DNA of 64,000 bases from Mimachlamys varia (GCA_947623455.1 OX392542.1:10857625-10921624), one strand, 5' to 3'; positions 11,808-24,384 are shown, counted from the first letter of the stretch. Program-made: numbers and translations. Notes: a model not told the origin generated them from the sequence alone.

Positions 11808-12572
11808 TTAGCTCACCTGGCCATATTGAGCTTATGCGATGGTGCGGCGTCCGTCGTCCGTCCGTCCTGCGCCCATCAACTTTTCCTTTAAACGACTTCT
11901 TCTGAAGTACCGAAAGGCATAGTGACATGAAATTTGGCTGCTAGCTTTCTTGGAAGGAGCTGAACAAAGTTTGCGAAATAAAATTACAATGACCTTCTTT
12001 CTAGGTCACAGGGGTCAGAAATGTCAAAAAACTTTCAAACAACTTTTTCTAAAATACCGCCATGCATAGAGCCTTATAATTGACTGGTAGCCTCCTAGGA
12101 GAAAGCCAAACAAAGTTTGCAAAAAGAAATGACCTTGACCCATATTCAAGGTCACAGGGGTCAAATCTGTTTATAACCTTTAAACAACTTATTCTAATAA
12201 ACCAAAAACCCTAGAAGCAGGATATTTGTATTGACAGGTACCTTGGATGAAGCCCGAGAAAAATTGCGAAATAAATAACCTTGACCTATATTCAAGGTCA
12301 CAAGGTCAACTTTGTAACACATTTAAACAATTCTTTCTGATTAACCAAAATGCCACGAAATATGATATTCGGCTGGTAGCTTGCATGGATGAAGCCAAAC
12401 AAAATTGGTAAATGAAAATGACCTTGTCTTACAAGGTCACAGGGATAAAATATGTTTAAATCTGAACATATTGTTCTGAATATCTAACAGTAATAGATTT
12501 TAGGTGACTTTAGCGTTAACCAGTCAGAGATTGATACCAGGTGAGCGATGTAGGCCCATTGGGCCTTTTGTT
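11808..12572 (+). mobile_element. Non-autonomous element with CACCTGG ends and internal ~110-bp repeats
   Basis: Begins tagctcacctgg and ends ccaggtgagcgatgtaggcc, which are short complementary termini. The interior is a chain of about four or five diverged 105-130-bp units, each with 'atgaccttgac', 'caaggtcacagggg', 'tttaaacaacttcttctga' and 'tggctggtagc'. No coding capacity. Confidence 0.7.
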
Positions 12573-12823
12573 CTGCAACATAATAGATACTACAGATGAG
12601 AAACAAATTGTATGATAGCATGGATTTAAATAATACATCAATAAGTACTTGATTGATCAAAGGAATGGAAACATTTCAGAATTGTCCCGTTGTTTACCAC
12701 TAGATTAGGATCGTACAATGATAGCATGGTATATACAGTTGCAGATTGATCAGTGAAGCGACATGCTTTTTGGTTTAAATTATCAATGATTTCATTTATA
12801 GCTCTTCCCACCTTTTGGCCCTT

Positions 12824-12876
12824 AGCATCACTTAAGAGTCCTTGGATGACGAAATAGCTGTATGACGGAGTTAAAT
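12824..12876 (+). ncRNA. Degenerate hammerhead ribozyme relic
   Basis: Collinear with the intact motif on the minus strand at 22881-22930: 'agcatcact', a damaged CUGANGA position (cttaaga), a stem-II remnant (gtcc...gac), GAAA at 12851-12854, then 'tagctgtatg'. The damaged core makes activity unlikely. Confidence 0.45.
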
Positions 12877-13904
12877 TTTTTTGGCCTACTGTATCTATTA
12901 CTTAATTTAAAAGGTGCAGCATGTGTGTGTTTCGTCATTTTTTTGTTAAAAAAAATCTCCAAAACGGATAAAACAATAATATCATTGTTCATACAGAAGA
13001 TGAAAAGAACTTGAATTTGGGGTCAGTCCTGGAAAAGTGCTGGAATTTGCTCATAAATGCTTGAAAAGCGATTGAATTCATACTTACTAGATGTAAACAT
13101 GTATGTTTTCAGATTAAAAAAAAAATTATAAAGAAAGATGTGGATTTTACCTATTTTCCTTGCAAGTTTGGATAAATAATGTACCTTGAAAATTGATAAA
13201 AAAGTGCTTGAAATGTGCTGAAAAAGTGCTTGATTATTGGTATGAAAAATGTGTATGAACCTGGAATATGACATATATACGATCTAGCATTGGAATGACT
13301 ATCGCATGTTTCATGGGAACAAAACATTTATTTGTGTCTAATGATAGATCAATGTTTTTTTTTGCTAAATTATATAACTTTAGTACAACCGATCATGATA
13401 ATATCTCGATGATTCAACAAATCCGATACATTTTCCTGGTGACTGTTTTATACAGTTATATGGATAAATAAAGGACATATCAACTTCTTTTGTAAAAACT
13501 ATAAATAATATACATGTATATAGAGACAAAGGTGACTGCTTATTTCTTTAGTTTACCCAAATCTTATCAATATGATGTAAAAGCCTCCATGATAAAGATG
13601 ATCTCACCTTGTGTGTTTATTTAACATGTTTTGAAGTGACTATATACATTGCATGCATCATATAAACTGATACAGCGGTAAAACAGGCTTAAATTAAATC
13701 ATATTGGTCAAAAAATATTACTCTTTGATTTCAGCAGTAAATGTTGACAAATCCCCCCCCCTCCATTCTCTGTTGACATTGACATGTGAATCTTATTAAC
13801 ATATTCTCCAATACGGTTTTAATAATTTACGGTATTAACGGAAAGTTTTTTGCAACAATTCATTTTTGGTTTGGTTTATCTTGTTCAACTTCCTATTAAC
13901 AAGT

Positions 13905-14082
13905 AGGGTCATTTAAGGACGTGCCAGGTTTTGCAGGTGGAGGAAAGCCGGAGTACCCGGAGAAAAACCACCGACCTACGGCCAGTACCTGGCAACTGCA
14001 CACGTGAGATTCGAACTCGCAACCCAGAGGTGGAGGGCTAGCGGTAGAATGTCGGGACATCTTAACCGCTCGGCCACCGCCC
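13905..14082 (-). mobile_element. tRNA-derived SINE (tRNA-Ser/Leu-like head)
   Basis: Read on the minus strand, the head GCGGTGGCCGAGCGGTTAAG carries a good A-box (14066-14076) and a B-box GAGTTCGAATC (14008-14018). It is followed by a body with 'ctccgggtactccgg'. The body motif is shared with the SINE at 60290-60465, and the head with the fragment at 35067-35115. It is not a functional tRNA: the boxes are too far apart and no closed acceptor stem was seen. Confidence 0.7.
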
Positions 14083-14089
14083 ACCCCCC

Positions 14090-15720
14090 CCTCCCCCTAA
14101 CAATTCATTCACTTATGTCTTGATTTTACCAAAGGCCAAAGGACAAGTAATATAATTATTATATTGAAATATGTAAGCTGGATGTTCAGCGATTAAAAGC
14201 TGTATTCTATGGTTTGGTTACATGTCCTCCCACATGTCAGACCTATCCTTTAGTCTCATAGACAACACCGGTCCCATGCCACATTTGCCTTCTTTTAACA
14301 CTTTGACAGATCTAGCGATCTATAGGTTAAATCTATACAATGTTTTGAATTTGCATTCCACTTACATGAATTTATCTTAATGTAAATATTGTTTGTTTAA
14401 ATGTTTATTGAAGATGATTAATTAGGCTTTCGTTAACAAATGATGTTCCTAGCTGTGACAATTGCCTTGCCGAACTGCAGTATTTCATGTCGCACTGCAG
14501 AGCGAAACCAACATGCAGATGCCATGGTCGGACTTCTATACAAAAAAAAATCCAGAATTTTATGAAGACTTTATTGCCAATAGGCACAAAGCTGTTTGAT
14601 ACACATCTACAATGAATCAAAAATAAGATTATAAGTCTATACATATCATGGACTTAGATAATTCCGTGTGTTATTAATCAAACCCTTGAGTACGGGTTGA
14701 CAGTATACCTTTAGATGGTACCCTCTAACTTCGATAGGCAACAGATCCTTTACCCGTTTTCACTTTAATGGGACTGGGCAAACACTGTATCAGTGAGATG
14801 ACACTATAAAGTAGGCAACAGATCTGTGCTATCACAAGGAGTAAGTACACCAACAAACCCTGTCTACAAAACACTATGGTACGCCCTTCATATCACTTAA
14901 ATCTCAGCTGTTAATATGACGAGACTAAAACTAAAACCAAACTTTCCCAGATTTAACTGTAAATTACTGGCACGGCATATTTGAAATATAAAACGTCTCT
15001 TTCATAAGTAACAAGCCTATCAACGCGCCTTTGTTGACATATTTCAAATGGAAGTAGCATACATCACAATCAATTTTGAATATGTCAATATTTCTGTTAA
15101 TCAAATATGGGCGATAAGAGGTATTTATTTGTACATGCTTGACAGTCTGTTACACGTGGAAGTTACAACAGGAAGCACTTTCATTATCATGGGAAAAACT
15201 GATGATTATTCGCGGCTCGTGCTTTTTATAACTGATTTAACACGTTTCAAATTACGTTTGATTTTTAAAAAATGAATTTGGACAAATGATCGAGCCAGCC
15301 AACAAATAAATGTGGGTAAACATACGGTATTTTTTTTTTATTTTTGTGTAACAATGCTGTCAAGCATTATGTTTGTATATAACACAGTTGCTGTTCGATA
15401 TAATTTCAATAAGTCCTGCCCCAAAATTAAGTTCTGTATCATTTAAAATATATTTCATATATACTACCAGGTATGGTGTTGACCACAAACAACTGTTGCA
15501 CTTGCAGTAGTATGATAAAGTATACTCCTACGCAAAGAGGGATATCATCAGAAAGATTGTCTTCATTTTGTCATAAATTTTGGAGAAATAAAGCTCCTTT
15601 GCTTGCTTTGGAAATAGTCTGCTGTAAAAGCTGACAAACGAGCTTATACTAGTTACATGGTTCACATTGCAAACGTTGTTAGCTTTAGCCATTCGTTTTA
15701 TAAGTCTCCACATCTCATGA
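14090..15720. other. AT-rich intergenic stretch, no gene recognised
   Basis: Only short, low-quality open frames without domains or plausible splice structure. No repeats beyond short homopolymers were noticed. Confidence 0.5.
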
Positions 15721-15724
15721 AGGA

Positions 15725-16515
15725 AAATTTCTAGCTCTAGTTCTTATGCACGTAAAGTAGACTGCCTTTCGCAGACTTGTATCCATTGACTCCGAAAACA
15801 CACCGTTTCAGAAAGTCCAAAAATATAAGAAGCTTCAACAAAAACTTAATTAGGACTCAAAAAGGAAGATTTACACTGAGATCCTCGAACAAGTACAAGA
15901 TCATATAAGACAAGGTGTTCCAGAAGAGTAAGCGTCTTCTGCTTCATCGACAACATCCGCGATGTAAATCAAGGTGGTCACATCTAAGTACATGTCATGG
16001 CCTCAAATGAGAACTGAAACATCATTTGTGTTATTATGTGTAGTCGCTTTGCGTGACTGCTGATTTAAACAGGTTAGAGATTTAATTTTAGCTATTTTTG
16101 GTCCTGAACTATTGTTTTTAAAGTATTTTTACACTTTTTGGCGGTTTAGATGATTTTTCGATAAAAATAACACACCATATAGTATGCTGAATGGTGGAAA
16201 GCTCTCGATGTCAAAAAATCTACCCCACCTTGATTTCTGCATCAAAAACAACATTCCTAGCTTTAGTTCTTCTTTATGCACGTAAAATATTTTCTCCTTT
16301 CGGAGACTAAAGTTCGCCATTTCAGAGTGTCATGAAAATTAACTTGGAGCAAAAAATAAACAAGGGAACGATTTACTCGAAAACCCTTGAAAAAATACTA
16401 TAAATCAGGTGTTCCAAAAGAGTAAGCGCCCTATGCTTCATCGACGGCACCTGTCATGTAAATTTAAGCGGTCACATCCAAGCAAGTGTCTGGACCTCGA
16501 CACGATCATTAAGGT
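15725..16515 (-). repeat. Diverged tandem duplication carrying two retroelement tail copies
   Basis: 'ctagctctagttcttatgca' (about 15730) and 'ctagctttagttcttctttatg' (about 16257) each precede a copy of the retroelement tail on the minus strand (15830-16040 and 16330-16515; 'caggtgttcca.aagagtaagcg', 'ttcatcgac'). A ~530-bp unit is therefore duplicated in direct orientation and has since diverged. Confidence 0.6.
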
Positions 16516-16519
16516 ACTA

Positions 16520-18160
16520 ACGAATTTGTTATTTGTCATTATTTTACTTATGTTAAGGCTGTCTTTCGTTCTCTAAATTCCAACTTAAAATATGATAAAA
16601 AAAGAAAACATTGAAAAAGAAAACAATTCCTCGCCTGAAAACGTCATTTCACTCTTTATCTTGTTTTATTTTTTGAACTATTGGATTTCTTTTAATCTTT
16701 TACACGTGTCTGTTAAGTTTACACATGTTTTCAAGGCAGAAAAGTTACTGCTTAGGATTGAAAGCTAATTTTGAAAACGCCACATTATATTTGTAGTTTA
16801 CCGTACCCCTTTTGGTACACTGTAAACCCCTAAGTCCCACTTTGCGCATGTGATACCAAAGGAGATCCTTCAATAAATTCAGGTGTGTGACAATCCGAAC
16901 ATACTGAAGCCACTCGCTTCTTTCTAGGAACGATCTCATTGAAACAGAAAGAAAGGATATATATCTTGTAAGCTTAGCTCTGTTTCCTGTATAGCGCTTA
17001 CAGACATTTTTCTTTTATATTTTCAGACAACACATCGTCGATAAATCAAATAGTGAAATTAAAAGATGCATACTATCGGTGATGTTTGTGTTGCTTTTGC
17101 TCCGCGACTTTAGCATCTACACGAAACATGGAAACAAAAACAAGTCAGGTAGGAGGCCGGCATAGTTTCTGTAAGCTAACAGTCTGCTGGAAAAAAAGGT
17201 TTTTTTCCAAACCCAACAAAGATATTTGATTTCAGACAGAAATGCCATCATTCGTACTCTATCTTCCTCAGTCTATGTTCTCTGATGTTGGTAACAGTTA
17301 CATTCACACGTCTGTCTCGTCACTCTGGGAATTATAATCGGTTACCCTATAACTATCTACGTGCCAAAATGTAGGAAGTTGATGTTGATCAACTACTTTT
17401 TAAACAGGGTGAATTTGTGCACGAAACCTAGATATCAGTTATAAATATTAAAGGTAATGAAGAGTAGCCCTAACCCTAACCCTTGCAAATCCCAAGTGTA
17501 TTATAGATTAGACCATGCAACTACAAACATGTGCCCAAAAGATGTAACTGTGGCCATTACGATCATAACAGACCTTTTAGACTTATTAATTCTCCAGTGT
17601 CTACCACACTGTTTCTGAATACATGAATGAGACATACATGGCCGAGTGCACCTTTATAATGCACACAGGAAGCCAAATAAATTCTCATCATATAACCGTC
17701 ATCATAATTCGAATTTATGATGACAGCTGAGTTCGGGGTAAATCGGAATTCATTTCATATACTGAATATGTTTAAGTCAATCAATAATATGAAAATCCCC
17801 TTCATTCGAATACATGTACAATAAGAATTATAAAAGACGAAACTATATGAAAAAAAAACCGCTGGTATTAAGTTTCTTGGAAATAGTTTCTGTTTGCTTG
17901 GCAAGTATTTCAGTTCCTGAATGAATGGAATATAGTTTGCTGCTAATTACAATATACAATAATGCCTGTGAGTTTATCAAGTGTAATGCTTTACAAATAA
18001 CGGCTCGGAAGATTCTTGATTGTATTGACGAAATGTCAGCAATATGTGATGCCACGCATATCACACTCAACTATTGTGTTCATGACAATGCATTTTTAAT
18101 TTACTTGCTTTACATTTCTATAGAAAAATAGGTCAACACGATTGACAATTATCAATGGCG
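16520..18160. other. AT-rich intergenic stretch, no gene recognised
   Basis: No convincing coding sequence. A 25-bp near-palindrome (tcatcataattcgaatttat...) lies at about 17699-17723. Confidence 0.5.
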
Positions 18161-18164
18161 ACTT

Positions 18165-19435
18165 AGAAATGCGGTCGCGGTGTCCTAGTGGTTAAACCTT
18201 TTGGCCGTCTATAATCACTAGCCCTTCACTACTTGGTCACGGTGTCCCGCTTGTTTAAGTGTTTGGCCGTCTATAATCACTGGCGCTTCACCACTAGGTC
18301 GCGGTGTCCCGGTTGGTAAGGCGTCTGGCCGTTTGCGATCACTAGCGCTTCACCACTTGGTCGCGTTATCCCGGTTGTTAAGGCGTCTGGCCGTTTACGA
18401 CCACCAGTCCTTCACCACTAGGTCGCTGCGTCCCGGTTTGTATGGCGTCTGATCGTCTATAATCACTAGCCCCACAACACTAGGTCGCTGCGTCCCGGTT
18501 TGTAGGGCGTCTGCTCGTCTACAAACACTAGCCCCCAAACACTAGGTCGCGGTGTCCCGGTTGTTAAGGCGTCTGGCCGTTTACGATCACTAGCCCTTCA
18601 CCACTAGGTCGCGTTGTCCCGGTTGTAATGCGTCTGACCGTTTACGATTACTAGCCCTTCACCACTAGGTTACGGCGTCCCGGTTTGTAGGGCGTCTGAT
18701 CGTCTACAATCACTAGCCCTTCACCACTAGGTCGCGGCGTCCCGGTTTGTAGGGCGTCTGACCGTCTACAATTACTAGTCCTTCACCAATAGGTCGCGAT
18801 GTCCCGGTTGTTTAGTTTTCTGACCGTCTACAATCACTAGCCTTTCAGCACTAAGTCGCGGTGTCCCGGTTGTTTAGTTTTCTGACCGTCTACAATCACT
18901 AGCCTTTCAGCACTAAGTCGCGGTGTCCCGGTTGTTTAGTTTTCTGACCGTCTACAATCACTAGCCTTTCAGCACTAGGTCGCGGCGTCCCGGTTTGTAG
19001 GGCGTCTGACCGTCTACAATCACTAGCCTTTCAGCACTAAGTCGCGGTGTCCCGGTTGTTTAGTTTTCTGACCGTCTACAATCACTAGCCTTTCAGCACT
19101 AGGTCGCGGCGTCCCGGTTTGTAGGGCGTCTGACCGTCTACAATCACTAGCCTTTCAGCACTAAGTCGCGGTGTCCCAATTGTTTAGTTTTCTGACCGTC
19201 TACAATCAATAGCCTTTCAGCACTAAGTCGCGGTGTCCCGGTTGTTTAGTTTTCTGACCGTCTACAATCACTAGCCTTTCAGCACTAAGTCGCGGTGTCC
19301 CGGTTGTTTAGTTTTCTGACCGTCTACAATCACTAGCCCTTCACCACTAGGTCGCGGCGTCCCGGTTTGTAGGGCGTCTGACCGTCTACAATCACTAGCC
19401 TTTCAGCACTAAGTCGCGGTGTCCCGGTTTGTAGG
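18165..19435 (+). repeat. 62-bp minisatellite, about 21 copies, tRNA A-box-like unit
   Basis: The unit begins 'ggtcgcggtgtcccggttg' at steps of 62 bp (18297, 18359, 18421, 18483...). Left copies read 'tgtcctagtggttaa' and 'gttaaggcgtctggcc', like the 5' half of a tRNA or SINE head. Right copies fall into two subtypes ('gtttgtagggcgtctgacc' and 'gttgtttagttttctgacc') that alternate in patches, showing higher-order amplification. Shared tail: 'gtctacaatcactagcc'. Confidence 0.9.
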
Positions 19436-19522
19436 CTGTCGTTAGTTTCGTAAGTTAAACATTATTTGTGTGTGTTTACGAAAGATCATATTTACATGTT
19501 AGAATACTTTAGGTTATATGAT

Positions 19523-19725
19523 TATGTTTACTTGGATGTGACAAAGATTTACATGGCGGGTGTCGTCGATGAAACAGAAGACGCTTACTCTTCTGGAACA
19601 CCTGGTCTTATTTTACAAGGGTCTCCATGTAAATCTTTCTTTTGTTCATATTTTGCCACTGGTGTAATCGATTTTGAGTTCGGAGTATGATTTTGGCAAC
19701 ACTTCGGTATTATCTATGGTATTTT
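19523..19725 (+). mobile_element. 3' tail of the RT retroelement family
   Basis: Contains the family hallmarks acatggcgggtgtcgtcgat, 'gacgcttactcttctggaac', 'aatcgattttgagttcgga' and the terminal 'acacttcggtatt'. It is 5' truncated, starting immediately after the 62-bp minisatellite. Confidence 0.8.
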
Positions 19726-19729
19726 CAAG

Positions 19730-20880
19730 TTTACAACCAAGAGTGGAAGTTTAAAGCTTTGGAGGAGGAGGAAGGTAAACATTCTAGTTATATAGTTTTG
19801 GCACTATAGAAAATTCATATCAATCTGGTGCTTATACAAGATACAAGAAACTTTATTTACCGTCGCATACATGTAACAAAGAACATTAGCTCGCACGAGC
19901 TATTATTGCGACAAACATAAGTATGTTAACAAAAGGCAAAATACAAATACAACAAATACTGCATTAAGCGAGATCACGAGGTATTAAGTCAAAATAATAT
20001 TGTAACGTTCCTCATAAATTACATTACATGATTTAAAACAATACTTGCATATATCACAGCAAATATCATTTCAGAATAGGGTTTATATATACAATATACA
20101 AATATTATTTATTGAATCAAATCTTTGTTCGTGTTTGTGAGCTGACCAGATGGGGGTTTACCACGACATACATGTATGATTATTGATAACTACCCATATA
20201 TACATACAGTAACCATACTTACTTTGACAGTTTTAGATTATAACCTAATTGTTACAGATACGAGCGATGGTGAATTGTCACACACACAATATTTGCTTTA
20301 AAGAGCATTATAGTGAAAGACACTGTGATTAGCGCAATCGTAATTAGCGTAAAACTAAGATATGATTACCGCTGATATATGACAGTTTACAGTCTGTTTG
20401 TATTTTGTACTTTTATTTTAAAGATGGACATACGAGTGATTGATTTTTTTTTTGTCACTAGATCTATCCGTTAATAATTAAACAAACTTTGATGGCAGAC
20501 CTACATTATTTTTTTGATATGCGAATTACAAATAAACACTTTGGAATTTGGCTTCAATTATAATTATTGTTATGCTGTCATTCAACAACAAATGAGATAG
20601 GCACACTGTTTTTGTGTAGATAATTAGCTTCACTCTAGATTTATTTGCAGTAGTATATCTATTAATAAATAAACATTCTTTATTACCCAGAGACGTAAAA
20701 TACAAATACCCATTTGACAGTTTGGCGTCACTTATACATTGTAGTTATTGTTATGCTATCCGTTATCGAAGATTGAGATAAGTACAATGTTATCTAGATT
20801 GTTAGCTACACTACTGATAGATACTGAATAATTAATATTTGTTTGAATATTGTTCATAATAGGGAATGATTCAGATCAAT
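19730..20880. other. AT-rich intergenic stretch, no gene recognised
   Basis: No coding exon or structured repeat was seen. It ends where the segmental duplication shared with 53836 begins. Confidence 0.5.
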
Positions 20881-20961
20881 ATTTCAGTATACGTATCCGT
20901 ACACGCTAACCTTGCCCATGACATTAATGAAGGAGTCGTAGATAGACTCACTGACATTCGG

Positions 20962-21320
20962 TATTGAACTCTCTAGTCAGTATTGTGGAGTGTGGACTCC
21001 CTAGGAAGTATTGTGGAGTGTGGACTCGCTAGTCAGTATTGTGGAGTGTGAACTCCCTATATAGATAGGCAGTATTGTGGATTGTGAACTCCCTATGCAG
21101 TTTTGTGGAGTGTGAACTCCCTAGGCAGTTTTTGTGGAGTGTGAACTCCCTATATAGATAGGCAGTATTGTGGAGTGTGAACTCCCTAGTCAGTATTGTG
21201 GAGGGTGGACTCCCTAGTCAGTATTGTGGAGGGTGGACTCCCTATCAGTATTGTGCAGTGTGGACTCCCTATCAGTATTGTGGAGTGTTGACTTCCTAGT
21301 CAGTATTGTGGAGTATGGAC
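20962..21320 (+). repeat. 28-bp minisatellite upstream of gene A
   Basis: About 12 copies of 'cagtattgtggagtgtgaac' plus 'tccctagt', with occasional 'atatagatag' inserts. The same array in longer form lies upstream of gene C (53905-54602). Confidence 0.85.
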
Positions 21321-21824
21321 ATAATACTACCGATGGTGATTGTTAGAAACAAGATTTTGTATCTTGTTCCCCGTCGTAAAAAGGATACACACTAGATTCA
21401 TTCTTCAAGGTAAGTCATTTAAATGAACATTAATTTGTTTATGGTGATTCCTTGTAGCTTGTGTTTAGAGTAAAATTATATAATATATATCTGATCGCTG
21501 AAGTAATAACGACAATACGGTCAAATACATTGTCAAATTTTCGGAGAAATCCGCTGCTTTATCAAGACACAACATGAAACTATTACATTACATACATTTC
21601 GGAAAAGTTATTGCCCAGATCTTAGATACAGTGTACAAAGGAACTGGGCAACAGACAATTTCTTACATACAAAAGAACCGGAAAGCATATGAGCGCCCTC
21701 TCCTTACAGATTATACACATGATACTGAATTCAAGGTTTATAAAACAGATTTATCTTATGTTTATTGTATTAAAACAAATATTCTGAAAATGCCAAAACG
21801 TTACCAAACAATGTTGCGAAGTCA

Positions 21825-22310
21825 AAATCGATTAAACTCGGGACAAAATATGAACAAAAGAATTATTTACCCGGATAGCATTGGAAAAAATCAAAGAATA
21901 CCAAAGAGTCAACAAAACCTTATTCCGAACTCAAAATCATTAAACTATGGGCAAAATATGAACAAAAGAAAGATGTATATTGATACCATTGTAAAAGAAC
22001 AAGAAAATTAAGTCCAGGTGTTCCGGAAGGGTAAGCGTTTTCTGATTCATCAACGACACCAGCCATGTAGATCTTGGTCAGATCCAAGTAAATGCCATGG
22101 CTTCGAAGTGAGAACCGATAAATCATTCTCAATCAAACAAGTAGGCATATTAATAAGCATATTTAAAAACGCCAACCTTTATATCAAACAAAGAAAAAGG
22201 ATATTTCCCAACTAAGCAAAGATGGCAACCATAACACTTCTTCATCCTAGCTGCATCTCTCGAATACTTGCGCTTTTATTTTGTTTGTCAGCAGCCTGCG
22301 TTCATCACAA
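21825..22310 (-). mobile_element. RT retroelement tail (with duplicated terminus)
   Basis: Minus-strand tail with 'gtgttccggaagggtaagcg' and 'catcaacgacaccagccatg'. The terminal block 'aactc(g)ggacaaaatatgaac' occurs twice (about 21837 and 21945). The corresponding copy lies at 57945-58345, so this insertion predates the A/C duplication. Confidence 0.75.
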
Positions 22311-22563
22311 AATATCTAAACGGTTTGTTTCATGTTAGGAAGTATGATTTACAAAAGGTTCTTCAAACACAACCAATAAGTATTATCTATGTGATGTTTC
22401 GATGACTAGAACCGTATGTACCATGGCACTTTAATAAGACAAATGATCATTAAAAGCATCAAAAATTTCGATTTTGCTATAAATAAAAATAACTACATTT
22501 CTAATGAATTCTTCTAAGAGCAACAGATATCTATACCATTGGTAATTTTCCGTTGATTTTCAG

Positions 22564-22679
22564 GTTAGATATTTTCGTACATCTCAGGAGTATGTGACCT
22601 GTCAGTGTTGTTGTTATAAGAACATACATATTTGTTATTGACAAGACGACATTTGTAGAACATATCACAAACGACGACG
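22564..22679 (+). promoter_or_regulatory. Putative 5' UTR (part) of gene A
   Basis: The block ahead of the ATG (gtatgtgacctgtcagtgtt ... catatcacaaacgacgacg) is strongly conserved with 58601-58716 ahead of gene C. It starts just after a pyrimidine-poor 'gattttcag' that could be an acceptor. The transcription start is not visible. Confidence 0.4.
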
Positions 22680-24337
22680 ATGCAGCCATTTCCCCTGATT
22701 GCAGTCACAAGCTTCCTGTTAAACATTCAAGTATCAGGTATGTAGGAAACTGAAATAACTCATCCCTGTTACCCACAAGAGATTATCGTTTGGGGCTAGT
22801 TATTGTACCAAAGCCACACACGAGAAGGGTAGCACTTTAATAATTTAGAATAAGATATAATTGAGCTAAATACTCAATAAAACTCACCATACAACTGTTT
22901 CGTCCTTCTAGGACTCGTCAGTGATGCTAAAAATGTGCCTACAAAGTGAAGCTTAGGAGTAGACTGAGGAAAGAAAACTGGCCGAAAAAAGTCCGAATCC
23001 AGATATAGGGAGATGCTCTAGCTCTATGATTCAATGATAGTATCTTAAAGAATTCATATTTACTTATCCCCGCAACGCCTATAAAGTGGTTTATGTAACC
23101 AACGATGTACTGGTATCTTTTAAAAGAACACGTTGTCACTCATCCCTGTTCATTAAAACATAAATCCTGTGATCAGCTAAGCATGTCCTTATATTAGAAA
23201 GAACCGTGTGGCCATTAGAACATCTATTTTTGTGACCAGTAAAGTACGATGGCTATCCTGTAGTCTCCTCTGTTACCCACCACCAGAATATTTACTTGTC
23301 ACCAGTTACTGATCTTGAAACCATTACACCCCGGCATAATTTTGCTCTTTTGACGCATTTTCTACTTTGAAACCATCCAAGATTTCTATCAGAACTGGTG
23401 TCTTCTCATATATCACATATATTATTTTAGTGTTTTGAATCATATGTTTTCACCTTTCCATATAGAAACGGAAAAGATGTGGTGTTCCGAATATCTTCTG
23501 TCTGGATTCTCTGGTGTTCCGAACGAAGCTTTCACGGCATCTAGTTCATTTTCTGGACAAGACGACTTCAGTCCTGATAATGCTCGTTTGTATTTTGAAA
23601 GACCAAACTCAAACAGCGGTGCTGGATGGTGCACCGATCACATAAATGATGAGTCCTTTATACAAGTAAACCAGTTTTTACTTTTCTTGAAGTACATGTA
23701 ATTTCAATACCTGGTATATATTCAATCATTGTGTCATATTCAATCATTGACGAAATGATTTATCTGAAACAATAACGACTTTTAAACCTTAATGAACAGA
23801 TTCTTTGACCCGAAACATGCAACGACATCGCATGGGTCAAATTATTATCCGATATATGCACGTATTGAGTTATAAGCGTAAAATGTAAATAGGTTGGAAA
23901 CTACTGGTATAATTAATACGTATTACACGAGTACTGTTGTACTAAGTCATTTGTAAACTTGACGAACCAAAATTCTAAAGGTCTTTTTTGTTTGTTTTGC
24001 TAAACATTGGTTGGGAAGAGTATATTGCAGTTCTTTCTTTCTATTTGTCTACATATACACATATACGAATAGTTTCGATCATTGATTAGCAAGTCTCGGT
24101 TTGTTTACAGAAGAAGAAGGAAATGATTAAGATTTTATCAGCATCATATATTTTGACATTTACAGGTACAACTTGATACAGAAGCTGTCGTAGATTCCGT
24201 GTCAATACAAGGCCGCGGCGACTATTCTCAATGGGTGAAGACGTTCCACATATTATACAGTTCTAACAGTGTTACCTGGACTACGGTGATGACCCCGGAC
24301 AACAACCCAGAGGTAAGGTAGATCTCCAATTAATTAT

Positions 24338-24384
<47 letters not shown>

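Larger units (their letters stand above)
20885..24313 (+). repeat. Segmental duplication, copy 1 (gene A upstream region and exons 1-3)
   Basis: Begins 'cagtatacgtatccgtacac', matching 53836 onward. Homology runs collinearly through a 28-bp minisatellite, about 1.3 kb of 5' flank, exons 1-3 of gene A and the exon 3 donor (copy 2: 53836-60726). The difference in length is largely a 2.8-kb insertion in copy 2 and a longer 28-bp array there. Confidence 0.85.

Noticed and set aside
13905..14082. Possible tRNA-Ser/Leu gene
   Set aside because: A and B boxes are present but no cloverleaf with closed acceptor stem was found, and a SINE body follows. It is called as a SINE.
17459..17482. Telomere-like 'ccctaaccctaaccc'
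   Set aside because: Only about two and a half copies; too short to call a telomeric repeat.
18165..19435. CRISPR-like array of regularly spaced repeats
   Set aside because: The repeats are directly contiguous with no unique spacers, in an animal genome; this is a minisatellite.
19466..19690. Small protein with YLDVTKIYMAGVVDE motif, recurring in several copies
   Set aside because: The translated motif is preserved only because the DNA tail of the retroelement is conserved. Frames break differently in each copy and starts are not shared.
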